A stretch of 64,000 bases of DNA from CAZIKF01 sp964539825. GTDB lineage: Bacteria; Muiribacteriota; UBA6191. Positions 32,701 to 37,044 of this stretch are shown in pieces. The position numbers and the translations under genes are program-made. Positions within the stretch are counted from its first letter, which is position 1, and every line of letters begins with the position of its first letter. The stretch is taken from positions 1-64,000 of the forward strand of contig CAZIKF010000002.1 of NCBI GenBank assembly GCA_964539825.1, read 5' to 3'. Below the pieces are notes generated by a model. The model was given only the letters and a program-made list of their open reading frames with translations. It ran no database searches and was not told where the DNA came from.

Positions 32701-35700
32701 AGAGGGCTCGGGGGCGGGCGAACGATATGCCCTGAACCAGTATACAAATACTTCAAAGTTCTGGGATGTGAAGATCAACAACGATCAGACCGTAAAACTT
32801 GAATATCAGGCGGTATCTCAAGTCGTTTCCCTGAGCACAACAACTACCCTGGCCACTTCTCAATGGGTGCATTTAGCTTTTGTTCGTGACGGCTCTACTT
32901 TGACGGCTTACATGGACGGAGTCAACTCTGGCACCGCGTCAGTAAGCGACTCCTTTACCAATCTGGTGGCAAATCTATTCCTGGGGGCACACAGTGAAGG
33001 AAAGGGAGTGCTCAATGGTTACCTCGATGAAATTCGTCTCTCAAATGGAATTGCTCGATGGAGCCAGAATTTCACTCCTCCTACCAAGCAATATAAGACC
33101 TTTTGGGATCCGCTTAGATATCATTCTGTAATTACCTTCAATGGCAGAATGTGGCTCCTGGGAGGACAAGATGAGAATGGGCGTTTGAATGATGTCTGGT
33201 CCACTGATGATGATGCGGGAGCTGGCTGGGTTTATCACGGTGAAGCAGGCTGGAGTGCACGCCGGTCACACCAGGCTGTCGGTTTCTCCAATAAGCTCTG
33301 GGTCATGGGCGGATACGATGGGGGAAGGAAGAACGACGTCTGGTCAAGTAGTGATGGGGTACACTGGACTAAGGAGGGAGATGCAGACTGGAGCGGCAGA
33401 GAGTTTTTCTCTGCCACCACACTGGGCGGTAAACTCAGGGTTTTAGGGGGAGTTTCCGCTAACGGAAGACAAAATGATCTTTGGAGCAGTTCCGATGGTG
33501 CTACCTGGACTTCCTCCACACTGCCCAGTCCATGGGAGAGCCGCTCAGATTCCAGAGTGGAAGTGTTCAACTCAAAGGCCTACCTCACAGGTGGGCGATC
33601 CTCTACAGACTCCTTCTCCGATGTCTATTCTTCTGATTTAGAAGATCAGGATGTGGATTTTCTACAAATCGCGGATTCCACCGACTTCACCCCGAGTACC
33701 ACCGATTTCACATTAGATTTCTGGATTTACAATTCGGAAAGTCCAGGGAATGGAGTACGCAGTATATTGGCCCAAACCGTAGATACCAATAGCTTTCATA
33801 GCCTTCAGATTCTCCCCGACAATACACTTCTCTCAACCTATAAAAACTCTGGTACCACCAAGGTCAGCCTCAGTTCAAGCAGCCTGGTCACAGCCAACCA
33901 GTGGGTTCATGTGGCACTGGTACGCTCCGGCTCCAATCTAAAATTCTATTTCGATGGTAAACAAGCGGGGAGTTCTACGGTTCAAGGTGGTGGAGATCTA
34001 CAAGATCTGGCCGCTGATTTCTACCTGGGTGGAGATCACACCGGAAGTGAAATCTTCGATGGGTACATTGATGAAGTCCGTTTGAGTAAAGGGCGAGCTC
34101 GCTGGGAGGAAAGCTTTACTCCGCGAACCCGAAAATACGAGACTTTTCTGGAACCAAAAGTAGGTCATGAGGCCATTGTATTCGCCGGAAAACTCTATAT
34201 TCTTGGAGGTTATAACGGGACGGTGAACCGATCCAGTGTCTGGGTCACAGCGGACTCCAACGGGGTCCTATGGACGGATCTGGATGACGCACCCTGGCAG
34301 GCCAGGTATCTTAGCGCCTCCGCAGTGTTTTCAGACGGGACCGAGAAAATGTGGATTTTTGGGGGTAGTCATTCGGAAGGCAGCATTAACAATACATGGT
34401 CGACCACGGATGGAGAAAATTGGGTAAGTGCGAATGATTCACCAGAGTGGAGTGCAAGACACTCACATAAGGTAGTTTCCTACCAAAATAAGCTCTATCT
34501 GATGGGCGGCACCACCGGCACGCACCAGAATGACATCTGGAGTTCCAGCGATGGAGTGAATTGGACTCAGACCACTATTCCTACACCCTGGGAAATCCGC
34601 AGAGAACACGGGTTGACTCTCTTTAACGACAGGGTGTGGTTATCTGGAGGTACGGATGGCACAAATTTCTACAACGACGTTTGGTCCTCAGATCTAGATG
34701 AGTCCAAAGTAGACTTTCTCCAGGCTGCTGACTCCAATGACTGGACACTTGGCAGCAGTGATTTTACCTTGGATTTCTGGATTAGGGACCAGGAGGGAAG
34801 CGGGAGCGGTGTCCGCTATATTTTCAACCAGAGTGTGGATAATGAGAATCTTCACACCCTGGAGATACTCGATGATAACACCTTGCGTACTACTTTTAAG
34901 AATGGGGGTGTAGCCAAAGTTAGCCTGGATTCGAGTAAGTCACTGACCGCGAACCAGTGGATCCATGTCGCCCTTGTTCGATCAGGAACCAGCATGAAGT
35001 TCTACTTCGATGGATCGGAATCTGGTTCTGGTTCTACCCAAAATGGTAGTAATTTGTTCGATCTGGCCGCAGATCTTTACCTGGGTACAAGTGAGGATGG
35101 TTCTAAGATTCTTAGTGGATATTTGGATGAATTCAGAGTCTCTAATGGCATTGCCCGCTGGACAGAAAATTTCACCCCTCCCACAAGATCTTATGACACC
35201 TTCTTCCGAGCTAGAGAACGCCATAAAGTAGCTGCACTCGGGGGAAGACTTTACGTCATCGGAGGACACGATGGCTCCAACTATCTCAACGATGTATGGT
35301 CCACCTCTGACTCCGGTGGTGTGAACTGGACAGATCACGGCGATGCGGCTTTCTCAGCCCGGCGATCCTTTGGTCTAACCACGCTAGGCTCTACACTCTT
35401 CATGCTGGGAGGCTATGACAGCACCAGCTTACGTGACGTATGGAGTACCACGAATGGAGACAGTTGGACGCAGGTAGATGCACAGGCTGACTGGAGCGAG
35501 GGGCGGGGTGTTTCCGCTATCGCACATACCGATCCCCGCGACAATAAGAAGAAGCTGTTCGTGATGGGCGGCAGAGATGGTGCTACTTATTCCAATGAAG
35601 TCTGGATTAGCACAGATGGTGCTACCTGGGAGCAGGCCGATGACGCCGAATGGGCCGGTCGCTACCACGCTAACACAGCTACGAATGCCAACAAGCTCTA

Positions 35701-36322
35701 CTTTTACTCTGGTCTGGTAGGCGCAAGCAAGAGAAATGATGTTCATGAATTCAATTACCCGACCACCGGGTCCCATGTAGATTATTTCACCTTCCAGGAA
35801 AGCGACTCCACCTACAAGGTACAGTCGGATTCCATCAAGTTGTTTGACGGTGATGATGCTCTCCATTTTCACTGTGTAAGCTCGCAGGGATGCTATGTCT
35901 CCAAGAATTCAAACCAGGGAGGAAATGTACTCTATATCAAGGCTAATTCAACAGCTCTTAATCCCGGATTTACCCTCCAGACCCAGAACCTCAGCAGTAT
36001 TACCGGGGGAGAGTCCTTAACCAACGAGATTATCGTACATATGGAACATTCAGACACAGTAGGAGCATCCTATCTCTATATGCTCGCAAGTGATGGCGAC
36101 CTCTATCAAGTCCAGCTCGAAACTTCAGGCGATGTCGTAGCTACCGCCCAGGTGCAAAAGGTTCCCACCGGGCTAACCCCAACAGGAACCTACGCCTTCC
36201 AGAGCGCCAGGGTAAGATTGAAAAATCAAGACAACGACGAAATCCTGATTACAGGTCTGGCAGACCACATAGTAGTAAAGCGCCCCCCCAGGGTGGCCAA
36301 ATACGGATGCTGTAGGTGGTAA
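14717..36322 (+). CDS. Giant secreted modular protein (7,201 aa): fibre-like head, decapeptide repeats, LamG and kelch
   Basis: A single uninterrupted frame. The ATG at 14717 (GGGGTGG upstream) begins a signal peptide with a long hydrophobic core ending near MVTA (about residue 27). Residues 30-180 match the domain found at the start of many tail-fibre-like surface proteins (GALNFQGFLVDTEG, then GLFSVRLG, then VPFSVSA). About 182-1455 is beta-rich, mostly Ser/Thr/Leu. Decapeptide blocks occupy about 1455-2455, 2745-3315 and 3535-3928. A TolB/propeller-like part lies at 2455-2745 and a LamG domain at 3315-3535 (SDYLEIPDSDDFTMGTSDFT, GYMDEIRV). From about 4208 to 7015 kelch motifs (WVMGG, WSSTDG) alternate with complete and partial LamG domains. 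The last 190 residues form a separate beta domain. No outer-membrane anchor or LPxTG is seen. Likely an adhesin or surface fibre; the ligand is unknown. Confidence 0.85.
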   Translation: MGLLRKFFGRFFVLLLATLLPLFMVTAEELAPLQGGALNFQGFLVDTEGVPFGTETPTNFCMKFSILSADPDFIGWESSTLLVLVDKGLFSVRLGKFDQDTQPLDDRVFTGSDRTGNKRFLHIEILPESGRTICPPYRPENYLSFSKREVDGRSITPDLPAGNLDSEISIPGVPFSVSALRIKGNDVKEGTLRISRDPGDTNALENDLQILATGAYDGLSIIQNKNLGLIIHQTDPARPDALVTENGNAIIRGSLFVSGEDSELNIEGTLESVNATSGGTLTLLGKRLGFNTVEVTAGDIRSPTYQNPISKDFEASVTGESRLHKLRIVDINNDVGKGTLEVRVQSSGSTQAIVRKDGNVEISDQGFLTLQAKNSKLLTLSDPESEIQALGFYDNEQTSTSLSSSYPYQMIPHGLSILNTITLGESRQFSTVRLKGLIGEFTNVQGVFDFKNPNIYRDARTGTGLHTHDLRVGADPGGLIEKLNNRSSSTLIVKRRVDTRLAYLFENNDGLTQDRPFFFEKLNIFNHFENSAFDLANPFVNPSVFTNDRIVVGHTFDEQQQKHFGVFLGGLENPDRILLGTNYENLNDLYFLHCGALRDCDLTVNALTDSVVLNPLPLLKLKAANASLEGSLLLTSTIHTASEPDLVIGTDSEDSFALLRGGNIYLKGNAYRDGDGTYLADNFSEYGLKDSFGIGFSSKPSDNPLLHMIFGVTTLGGDFVLSRSPILQTSLTLSGNAFSSFLCDQDDSPPLCEFGKDHYMDPSGTSRLSSLNVRGNLTAELDLSTGDITSAKKVLVDGSATFSSSLSAGFFFDSDSTISPIGLDPDDSTAYLINPNPINAPPTRLHELEAKGNLKLTEEASIGGDLSSTSDLNSQRNMVLNPGEFRSDGRIRTPDFSDIDDSNYGLTFNNDSTWKSLSLQGKLTASKLNSISDSKTMTIDGGLQAGALDVFGFVQTQKFIDSNSSGYVLDPHANTTFSSLDAGTLLGEKMLVQDDAQLYLSAVASSRVSIGKSLVSSSYLRHFGEIKIQPVTATLPTFHVNTQGDILEAHRMFLTEGLTLTSKDSVALIFAGISQQSEEGSNVLSFTTAYADLRLLHSSMDISQGKFLLQSDGAIRSQGSLTLKTSLITGHLGVESIIQTTGSALLFDSSTGTFNLQNISLGTPLNLVLNSANIHRTLTSSNLLEAPYVIHPGGIFRLDPNSQTRLHVLTVSKKQGLGGGMLSKGPIHFSSWRDSDLTTLSIDPSSFTTLSRLQTRVSTFTSGLLLDPSFNQDGPLLEIRSNIDSKNLLALDSEVFTYSRTGLLKTSANFHLTSDVFLESTDGLVFTSDTGSIDEVKITSQVLYLLAGKQNQLADVLHQHSVVQGRPLTDILRRDIDNSLSETNTFIASKEAVLIQPWQSTNSKVLRQVQADGTEVISISPDGVISAVRLRGDGTFLTGIGGDDLIDASISAEDIQTRGLNSASLALLTVGSDKVRQRILRANHLISGSLIDEHILSRTLGKEHLKTNSIDGTRFQSESIEGRHLARHSVSGDLISSQTMDTRKFANESIATEHIQLNTLSDRVFGDQQIRTHHIIPGSINSSRITTLSLKEIDLGSGSVGTEEIIDGSIESRAVETRAVVTQLIASNSVSAEKILSGSLLHQDVVTAAIILELVKPLSITSREVLDYTLVNSDFQDLSITREKLKNDAIRTGHLQTSSLNSHHLFTSQVLREHLSFTTIGSSEIKDYSVHNEDFLSNTINPSNLSAKSLETRHFLEAAVTRQKVSTTGLSQSRFRPFLIGTSQVTDSVVTRAHLAQGSILSIHVKNGSLQTQDLRDGDLEGEKIEDYAVLTENLEDFGIDSSNITTGAVLSGHFIDDSLESIDISTNTLTTDRFQDFSVLSSHIITLSLESGHFSTSAATRGKFKNDSVDVERIQSFTLVLSNFALKAVTEGKIKDDTFEQSRFALQTLSNADIGLRQILSSQIKSLAITEEKILTHTLNSRVLGSQLITLVKIAPATLLTTHFADESVNSNSVGTSELDHRVFEDSAILATHIATDTISTRSLASETITSLAIKPFSLTSRAVGTNQIQEFKVRGRSLKTQNLAFESITGSLIETESLTTRAILSHSILAEHIASGAITSSKLKLSIVTSGNIVDGSILSGHLTTSFAETRHFLDNSVTSYAIASLVIESSHLVDDTLGSEKIKDDSVRNYMIQTRQVTGSKLKGPFPPSLFATRSISGDVLMDSSIESDRIASSTLRGVHLLDESILASMLKTNILQSLHFEDSSVVTSKILSQEVENRHLANGIIESPHVVDGSLQTTDVVTRTIPGSKIAEGEVRTSNILNGSLKGRTIANYSLFGNLFGSASLDGSVLSTAIVITELIEPRTLSGDRLDETTVKSSNFDSNFFLESGALGADVFGSDHISSQVLEARHFSNLSVSGTQISSIRGKDFQVHSIGSDYIQNGAVEGDNILDRTLGEEDHAVIYLRSSSVLSRTGQKAATQTFWTTGSSISDTTLDLEPGSADEFTFTSGTKLYRALLSSGGSQQLVTDFTPSTILDLDWFDSQNVYVVLQQGTNEAEIVEHNLSSGARTVHATGIEQFHRLSANQILGVDSSGNLLYSTAITFTNPTTVVLALNAGIHREPNLSPNQDYAFATRILPNGTDQIVRFPWNGSTKFGEPEDLTQYFTNQTLSVSTLLVEENLGTPELYFMGSIPDSASKLLYKISARGVGLTSYSISSPSGPLLVFDYDRYNPYVPDNTLTSSLVVNRSIDGNRLLDSTITRDDFVDNAADENLFQHQSLKNEDFADNSLTLEKWEQRTIENQKISTDSFSSVKVVDGSLTNRVFAQESLTGRVFEGSAFSTAQLISRTLTNEVLREESFGSNVLGSGISSDDLAHGSLLSEHFQNLTSASIADDSISAKKIKTNIIGDEHFVSATLLGEDIALESLPGSIFKTNQFEGNLIEVDAMNSSKIETGSLDSTVLGTHAVLTQNIADASLESRHFAVAAFLSTHLPTDVVTSQTLSDASVSSRSIATDSISSAQFQTDSITSESIANSTIGSGPLADSIFTGSHFASDSITHSDWISDTSLRLDQLAFSTLAESKLSDSVSLTTSKFRSGSFEGTVSNLGSSKILDREVLPEHFELYTLSTSKIADNAVETSHLGTATLQERHFSPDSIDEDSFLDSSIQDAHFISGTLTDSLILANTIDNSHFKADSIAAVKIKSGSLVNNLLPDRALSASKFTSFSILAEDFSTGSVHTTNIFDGNLTGPRVQSGSLSGTILKLLTLESADFGNEAVTSGNIQTETITARELKNLGLATRVFENASFTSDKLFYNADDTVLLIHSDAVDSSVLVTDSSNSQHNVSAAGGSHHEVDQVKFFSTSIAFNGTSDYLEIPDSDDFTMGTSDFTIDLWVYELGGSGAGNRSIMSNELVTADKLKIQIKDDQTVKFEVKIGNVERCSLISTSTLATNQWVHLSIARTGGTVTMYFNGTSVGTDTTVGSFDDVSMNMFFGKKANSVTEFFNGYMDEIRVIKGTAFWTSDFIPPSLPYQGIQEDKLTSNILTAAVLDGGITSDEIGLSTLTDDEVADGAIDSSFIRDGTFDGSKFSSGSVDGSKIKSLSLSSSNFETNAVATVDFNASLDITGKVASGAGIASDKISNGAVTGAKILTAFVAADQSVIANAILTDGKLSPSIQFTSAHVIDGSLDSTHLASDTLSAFAAGSLTSGKFFSGSGGISSKITDGSISDIHLQTSAVDSTKVTGILANSALLNSTLENADFEVGGLSNSEIETGSITTTQLTAVAWLSDSSTHFPTFSASQIQTLTGGQIEDDIFNSNHFSSGFFQAIHLDQIQAANFQQDTIGGSKISTLSLGAAQFVSEVLLTEQLALSTLNNSKVASGSVTAGHLQTESIQAQHFQTKSIGYSNLNTSSLDGLFSSTDVDPSFHMHSSYTFRRTTPTNFTLLHDDRYGRTQFAYALKSSTQLTSAQQQCSSDKAQVCDVNQIIDICRSGVNLNDDFYFSGDPSYVSTAGKEYFIAPMLSFTSSTCFTPTSIEWDFSLERFAPVHINDTTQGEIQDISYFKDKYVVKMKNRVYVTEDGYAAESDSAVSTAARTGAPLVYSPVSNNLYTQGSNKIYILNNALTANTQSSDSYPTLTDIDYFDTVSSYGLAGYNDSAAGNGSWHLAMVDSSGDNFSSLELGKHRKIRGVQTRISSGGIQDGFSLNYVDEAWSELLSNDSSPDSDQFSRRSFSVGLGFDNKIWIFGGQDSGGELNDTWSSTTGGSWTNVLTNSSTPGASQFPQRYRHAGTVYDGKMWIIGGKGSNYLNDIWNSTDGSSWTSALNPVEQYTRLLIHSSSGDGSTVITDASSSSHTITVSGDVHHEADQEKFGVSSIQFDGQDYWEEVTSSASWVERYEHGFLNYDSKLWVMGGDSSGGKRNGVYSSSDGSQWTAVLSDSGTPGVNQWSRRATFGTTTFEGKMWVIGGSDANNDLLNDVWFSTTGASWTEVSTPHEQYTRLLIHSDSADGHATVTDSSNSSHVISLHGDVHHETDQEKFGSSSLEFDGKDFWTKHTDSAPWGELYAHESLVFNSNLWVLGGKSTGQKNFVYSTTEGANWTEVLADTNSPSSSQWSQRSFHAATVFESEMWVLGGYDGDDRLNDIWHSTDGSSWTSVSNPTELYTKLLIHSSSTDGSTVVTDASSSSHSISTNGEVHHETDQEKFGISSLEFDGEDLWVETTASASWAGRSGHRVLAYNSKLWTMGGTKTGSNRVNDVYSSTDGESWTQVLADNSNEGSNQWSQRSNIAATVFSSEMWMIGGLEQGGALSNEVWHSTNGSSWTEVANPHEQYTRLLLHSDAADGNKTFTDSSIRSRAVSLGGDVHHETDQEKFGSSSIKFDGTDNWTELTSSAAFSARTGHQVVELSNTLYLTGGQDSSGLTSDIYSSTDGSNWSEKDTSDSNTVLLIHSDNSDNSTSFEDSSNSGHTINIPTGSNVHHDTSPSLLGNSAIAFDGVGDFLSVPPSSDFSFGTGDFTFELWAYIDNLSNPVAGYSGFIGMQINGNNRWYFAVSNGGSLKFYVKQGIERMDLNWTNTNIKEDGWYHIALVRNGNNFTAYVNGTSAGSITENGSVPDFSGGTGGQPPLEIGRRRSSGTIDYFKGSIDELRITKGSARYTSDFDAPDGRFRQWEARSGHTMITGGTKISVAGGYNGRNLTNEIWTSSDGANWDELQWRTNLLIHSDTTNGSTTFNDSSDSRNNPVRTLTPSGQVAHSTAQKKFGDSSIFFDGNADYISTETSGEFIFADRNLTIDAWIRLSSLGNYRAICGTWLNSSNRWYLAVDSDGDVFLHGVSGGSVLLDGSSNLKWTNANLSTNTWYHIALVREGSDFELFINGNSKGTKTDASEFPTITDYGLEIGMGRSGSFLEYFHGYMDEFRVSAGVARWTSNFTPPTNPHQRFSARRDFAAYKTSTTYYVAGGKDSSGNAIQDLWSSTDGIHWEEHTAPDWSARYGHETIVQSSGGTDTVYIFGGNTGSLDLNDVWKTTDGSTWTQQTSDAGWSDRSFLEVVEFNDKLWVLGGDASGTIKKDIWYSSTGASWIETEFEGEWDERSLHQAVVLNSQVHIIGGVDDSGATPTLYNDVWKSELSTDFLKLADSSDFAINNGDYTVDFWFYLTQTGTQMTLLQQYEDSNNYLTIEITSAGSLSLTYKLGGATKTSHSVSISANQWNHVGWVREGTSSRLYLNGSLASSGSPSGSFGDLSAPIYFGSDFEGNKILDGYLDEVRISQGIARWDSNFTPRTRRYETFLEPRYSHDAIVFDDSLYVMGGTTGGLSLSNVWSTSDSTGTSWTDLGDAPWSGRLNFGTSVFSDGSDKLWVFGGSTSTGIKNDVWSTTDGANWVQESASASWGTRYSHQVLTYDDKLYLLGGFASSENVNDVWVSSNGTTWTQTTRPAQWTERRDHRASVFNGKLWVLGGFSTDYQNDVWSSDLDETKIDFLELPDSDDFSPGTSNWTLDFWIYDKEGSGAGERYALNQYTNTSKFWDVKINNDQTVKLEYQAVSQVVSLSTTTTLATSQWVHLAFVRDGSTLTAYMDGVNSGTASVSDSFTNLVANLFLGAHSEGKGVLNGYLDEIRLSNGIARWSQNFTPPTKQYKTFWDPLRYHSVITFNGRMWLLGGQDENGRLNDVWSTDDDAGAGWVYHGEAGWSARRSHQAVGFSNKLWVMGGYDGGRKNDVWSSSDGVHWTKEGDADWSGREFFSATTLGGKLRVLGGVSANGRQNDLWSSSDGATWTSSTLPSPWESRSDSRVEVFNSKAYLTGGRSSTDSFSDVYSSDLEDQDVDFLQIADSTDFTPSTTDFTLDFWIYNSESPGNGVRSILAQTVDTNSFHSLQILPDNTLLSTYKNSGTTKVSLSSSSLVTANQWVHVALVRSGSNLKFYFDGKQAGSSTVQGGGDLQDLAADFYLGGDHTGSEIFDGYIDEVRLSKGRARWEESFTPRTRKYETFLEPKVGHEAIVFAGKLYILGGYNGTVNRSSVWVTADSNGVLWTDLDDAPWQARYLSASAVFSDGTEKMWIFGGSHSEGSINNTWSTTDGENWVSANDSPEWSARHSHKVVSYQNKLYLMGGTTGTHQNDIWSSSDGVNWTQTTIPTPWEIRREHGLTLFNDRVWLSGGTDGTNFYNDVWSSDLDESKVDFLQAADSNDWTLGSSDFTLDFWIRDQEGSGSGVRYIFNQSVDNENLHTLEILDDNTLRTTFKNGGVAKVSLDSSKSLTANQWIHVALVRSGTSMKFYFDGSESGSGSTQNGSNLFDLAADLYLGTSEDGSKILSGYLDEFRVSNGIARWTENFTPPTRSYDTFFRARERHKVAALGGRLYVIGGHDGSNYLNDVWSTSDSGGVNWTDHGDAAFSARRSFGLTTLGSTLFMLGGYDSTSLRDVWSTTNGDSWTQVDAQADWSEGRGVSAIAHTDPRDNKKKLFVMGGRDGATYSNEVWISTDGATWEQADDAEWAGRYHANTATNANKLYFYSGLVGASKRNDVHEFNYPTTGSHVDYFTFQESDSTYKVQSDSIKLFDGDDALHFHCVSSQGCYVSKNSNQGGNVLYIKANSTALNPGFTLQTQNLSSITGGESLTNEIIVHMEHSDTVGASYLYMLASDGDLYQVQLETSGDVVATAQVQKVPTGLTPTGTYAFQSARVRLKNQDNDEILITGLADHIVVKRPPRVAKYGCCRW
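19160..22080 (+). repeat. Decapeptide-encoding repeat block I (about 97 units of 30 bp)
   Basis: Translated sequence has an exact ten-residue period, for example GSLIDEHILS, RTLGKEHLKT, NSIDGTRFQS, ESIEGRHLAR. Positions 2-3 are Ser/Thr plus Ile/Val/Leu and position 8 is Leu/Ile/Phe, often after His or Arg, so hydrophobic residues recur every five positions. The units are diverged at DNA level. The spacing suggests a regular beta-solenoid or fibre. Confidence 0.8.
22950..24660 (+). repeat. Decapeptide-encoding repeat block II (about 57 units)
   Basis: Same ten-residue periodicity as block I (for example DNTLTSSLVV, NRSIDGNRLL, DSTITRDDFV), resuming after a propeller-like insertion and ending just before the first LamG domain. 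Confidence 0.78.
25330..26470 (+). repeat. Decapeptide-encoding repeat block III (about 38 units)
   Basis: Third run of the same decapeptide, less regular than blocks I and II, between the first LamG domain and the non-repetitive middle domain beginning near SSYTFRRTTP. Confidence 0.7.
27690..29520 (+). repeat. Array of four roughly 500-bp kelch plus truncated-LamG units
   Basis: Four tandem units start near 27697, 28187, 28682 and 29188, each beginning with a variant of EQYTRLLIHS. Each carries the N-terminal strands of a LamG domain as far as HHETDQEKFG and SSLEFDG, then passes straight into a kelch unit (WVMGG) without the rest of the LamG fold. The reading frame is kept throughout. Confidence 0.75.
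31570..35760 (+). repeat. Array of four roughly 1.05-kb LamG-kelch modules
   Basis: LamG units that start late (near 31575, 32610, 33645, 34705; for example DFLELPDSDDFSPGTSNWT) follow directly on a kelch strand ending NDVWSSDL, then run to the GYLDEIRLS strand and into four or so kelch units. Spacing is about 1.03-1.07 kb. The missing N-terminal strands are those retained in the upstream 500-bp array. Confidence 0.75.
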
Positions 36323-36355
36323 GCCAAAGAAGTAGATGCCCTGGTCAAGCCAGAG

Positions 36356-36430
36356 AATGACGGGGATATATCGTCATCTTCGGGCTCGACCCGGAGATCC
36401 ATCCCCAGGTTCAGCATGGATTCCCATGCT
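36356..36430 (-). repeat. REP-like palindromic repeat, inverted single copy
   Basis: On the minus strand this reads as the 84-bp unit seen in tandem at 42800-43165 (GGATCTCCGGGTCGAGCCCG, then AAGATGACGATATATCCCCG). It begins about 30 bases after the giant gene and runs into the start of the GIY-YIG gene. The first possible ATG of that gene (36416) lies inside it. Confidence 0.75.
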
Positions 36431-36445
36431 ATACTTGCCCGCTTC

Positions 36446-36763
36446 ATGCAGAACCGATTTCCTACTGTGTACATCCTTGCTAGCAAGATCAGGGGAACTC
36501 TCTACATAGGAGTAACCTCAGATCCTATAAAACGACTCTACCACCACAAAGAAGAGATGATTGGTGGCTTCACTGAGCGATACGATGTCAAGAATCTGGT
36601 GTTCTACGAAGTCCATGACACCATGGACTCCGCTATTGCTCACGAAAAACTCTTGAAAAAGTGGAAACGAGCTTGGAAGATTGATCTTATCGAAAAAACA
36701 AATCCGGATTGGAGAGATCTTTACCAGGAGATAGTGGACTCGATGCCTTACTTCAATGGTTAG
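36446..36763 (+). CDS. GIY-YIG nuclease superfamily protein (single domain)
   Basis: About 105 residues. The GIY-YIG signature is TVYILASKIRGTLYIGVTSD, followed by the catalytic-Arg helix KRLYHHKEE. A Glu lies in AIAHEKLLKKWKRAWKI, and the family ending NPDWRDLY is present. Single-domain proteins of this type (URI/YhbQ-like) are often found embedded in REP-like repeats. Here the gene sits between a REP-like palindrome (36356-36430) and structured RNA copy 2 (36881). An ATG at 36416 would add ten residues but lies in the repeat. The role is unknown; DNA cleavage linked to spread of the flanking repeats is possible. Confidence 0.85.
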   Translation: MQNRFPTVYILASKIRGTLYIGVTSDPIKRLYHHKEEMIGGFTERYDVKNLVFYEVHDTMDSAIAHEKLLKKWKRAWKIDLIEKTNPDWRDLYQEIVDSMPYFNG

Positions 36764-36880
36764 AGCGAAACAATGACCCCAATAACCTAAATACAGGCTA
36801 TCGCAGGGTTGGACACACCCAATCCAAGAATTCGACAAACAAAGTGAGTCGAGAATAGATAATTTATTCCTCTTTTTAAC

Positions 36881-37044
36881 GTGATGTGAGGGCCGGTACG
36901 GGGTGGGTGATTGAGTGCTCAGGAGTGGTACATGGGAGTGGTTCGTGAGGAGAAGGTAGTTGTTCTACCTTCGACGAGGGAACCGCTTTCAGGTGCCGCT
37001 CATGGGCACTCAATCACCCACCTAAGTACCGGTTTTCACATCAC
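36881..37044 (+). ncRNA. Structured RNA element, copy 2
   Basis: 164 bases. P1 pairs 36881-36899 with 37026-37044 without a mismatch, and differs from other copies by paired changes (GTGATGTGAG with CACATCAC). P2 is GGTGGGTGATTGAGTGCTCA paired with TGGGCACTCAATCACCCACC. An extended P2 (AGTGGTAC/GTGCCGCT), an inner GTGGTTC/GAACCGC stem and an AAGGTAG/CTACCTT hairpin replacing the CGATGC hairpin complete it. It overlaps the last seven codons and TAG stop of the convergent cyclase gene. A stray GTGAGTCGAGA (36844-36854) upstream looks like a remnant of another copy's 5' end, so this locus may be an insertion into an older copy. Confidence 0.72.

Noticed and set aside
36881..37044. Structured element as a group II or group I intron fragment
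   Set aside because: There is no GUGYG start, domain V hairpin or intron-encoded protein, and the elements lie at gene ends instead of interrupting genes.
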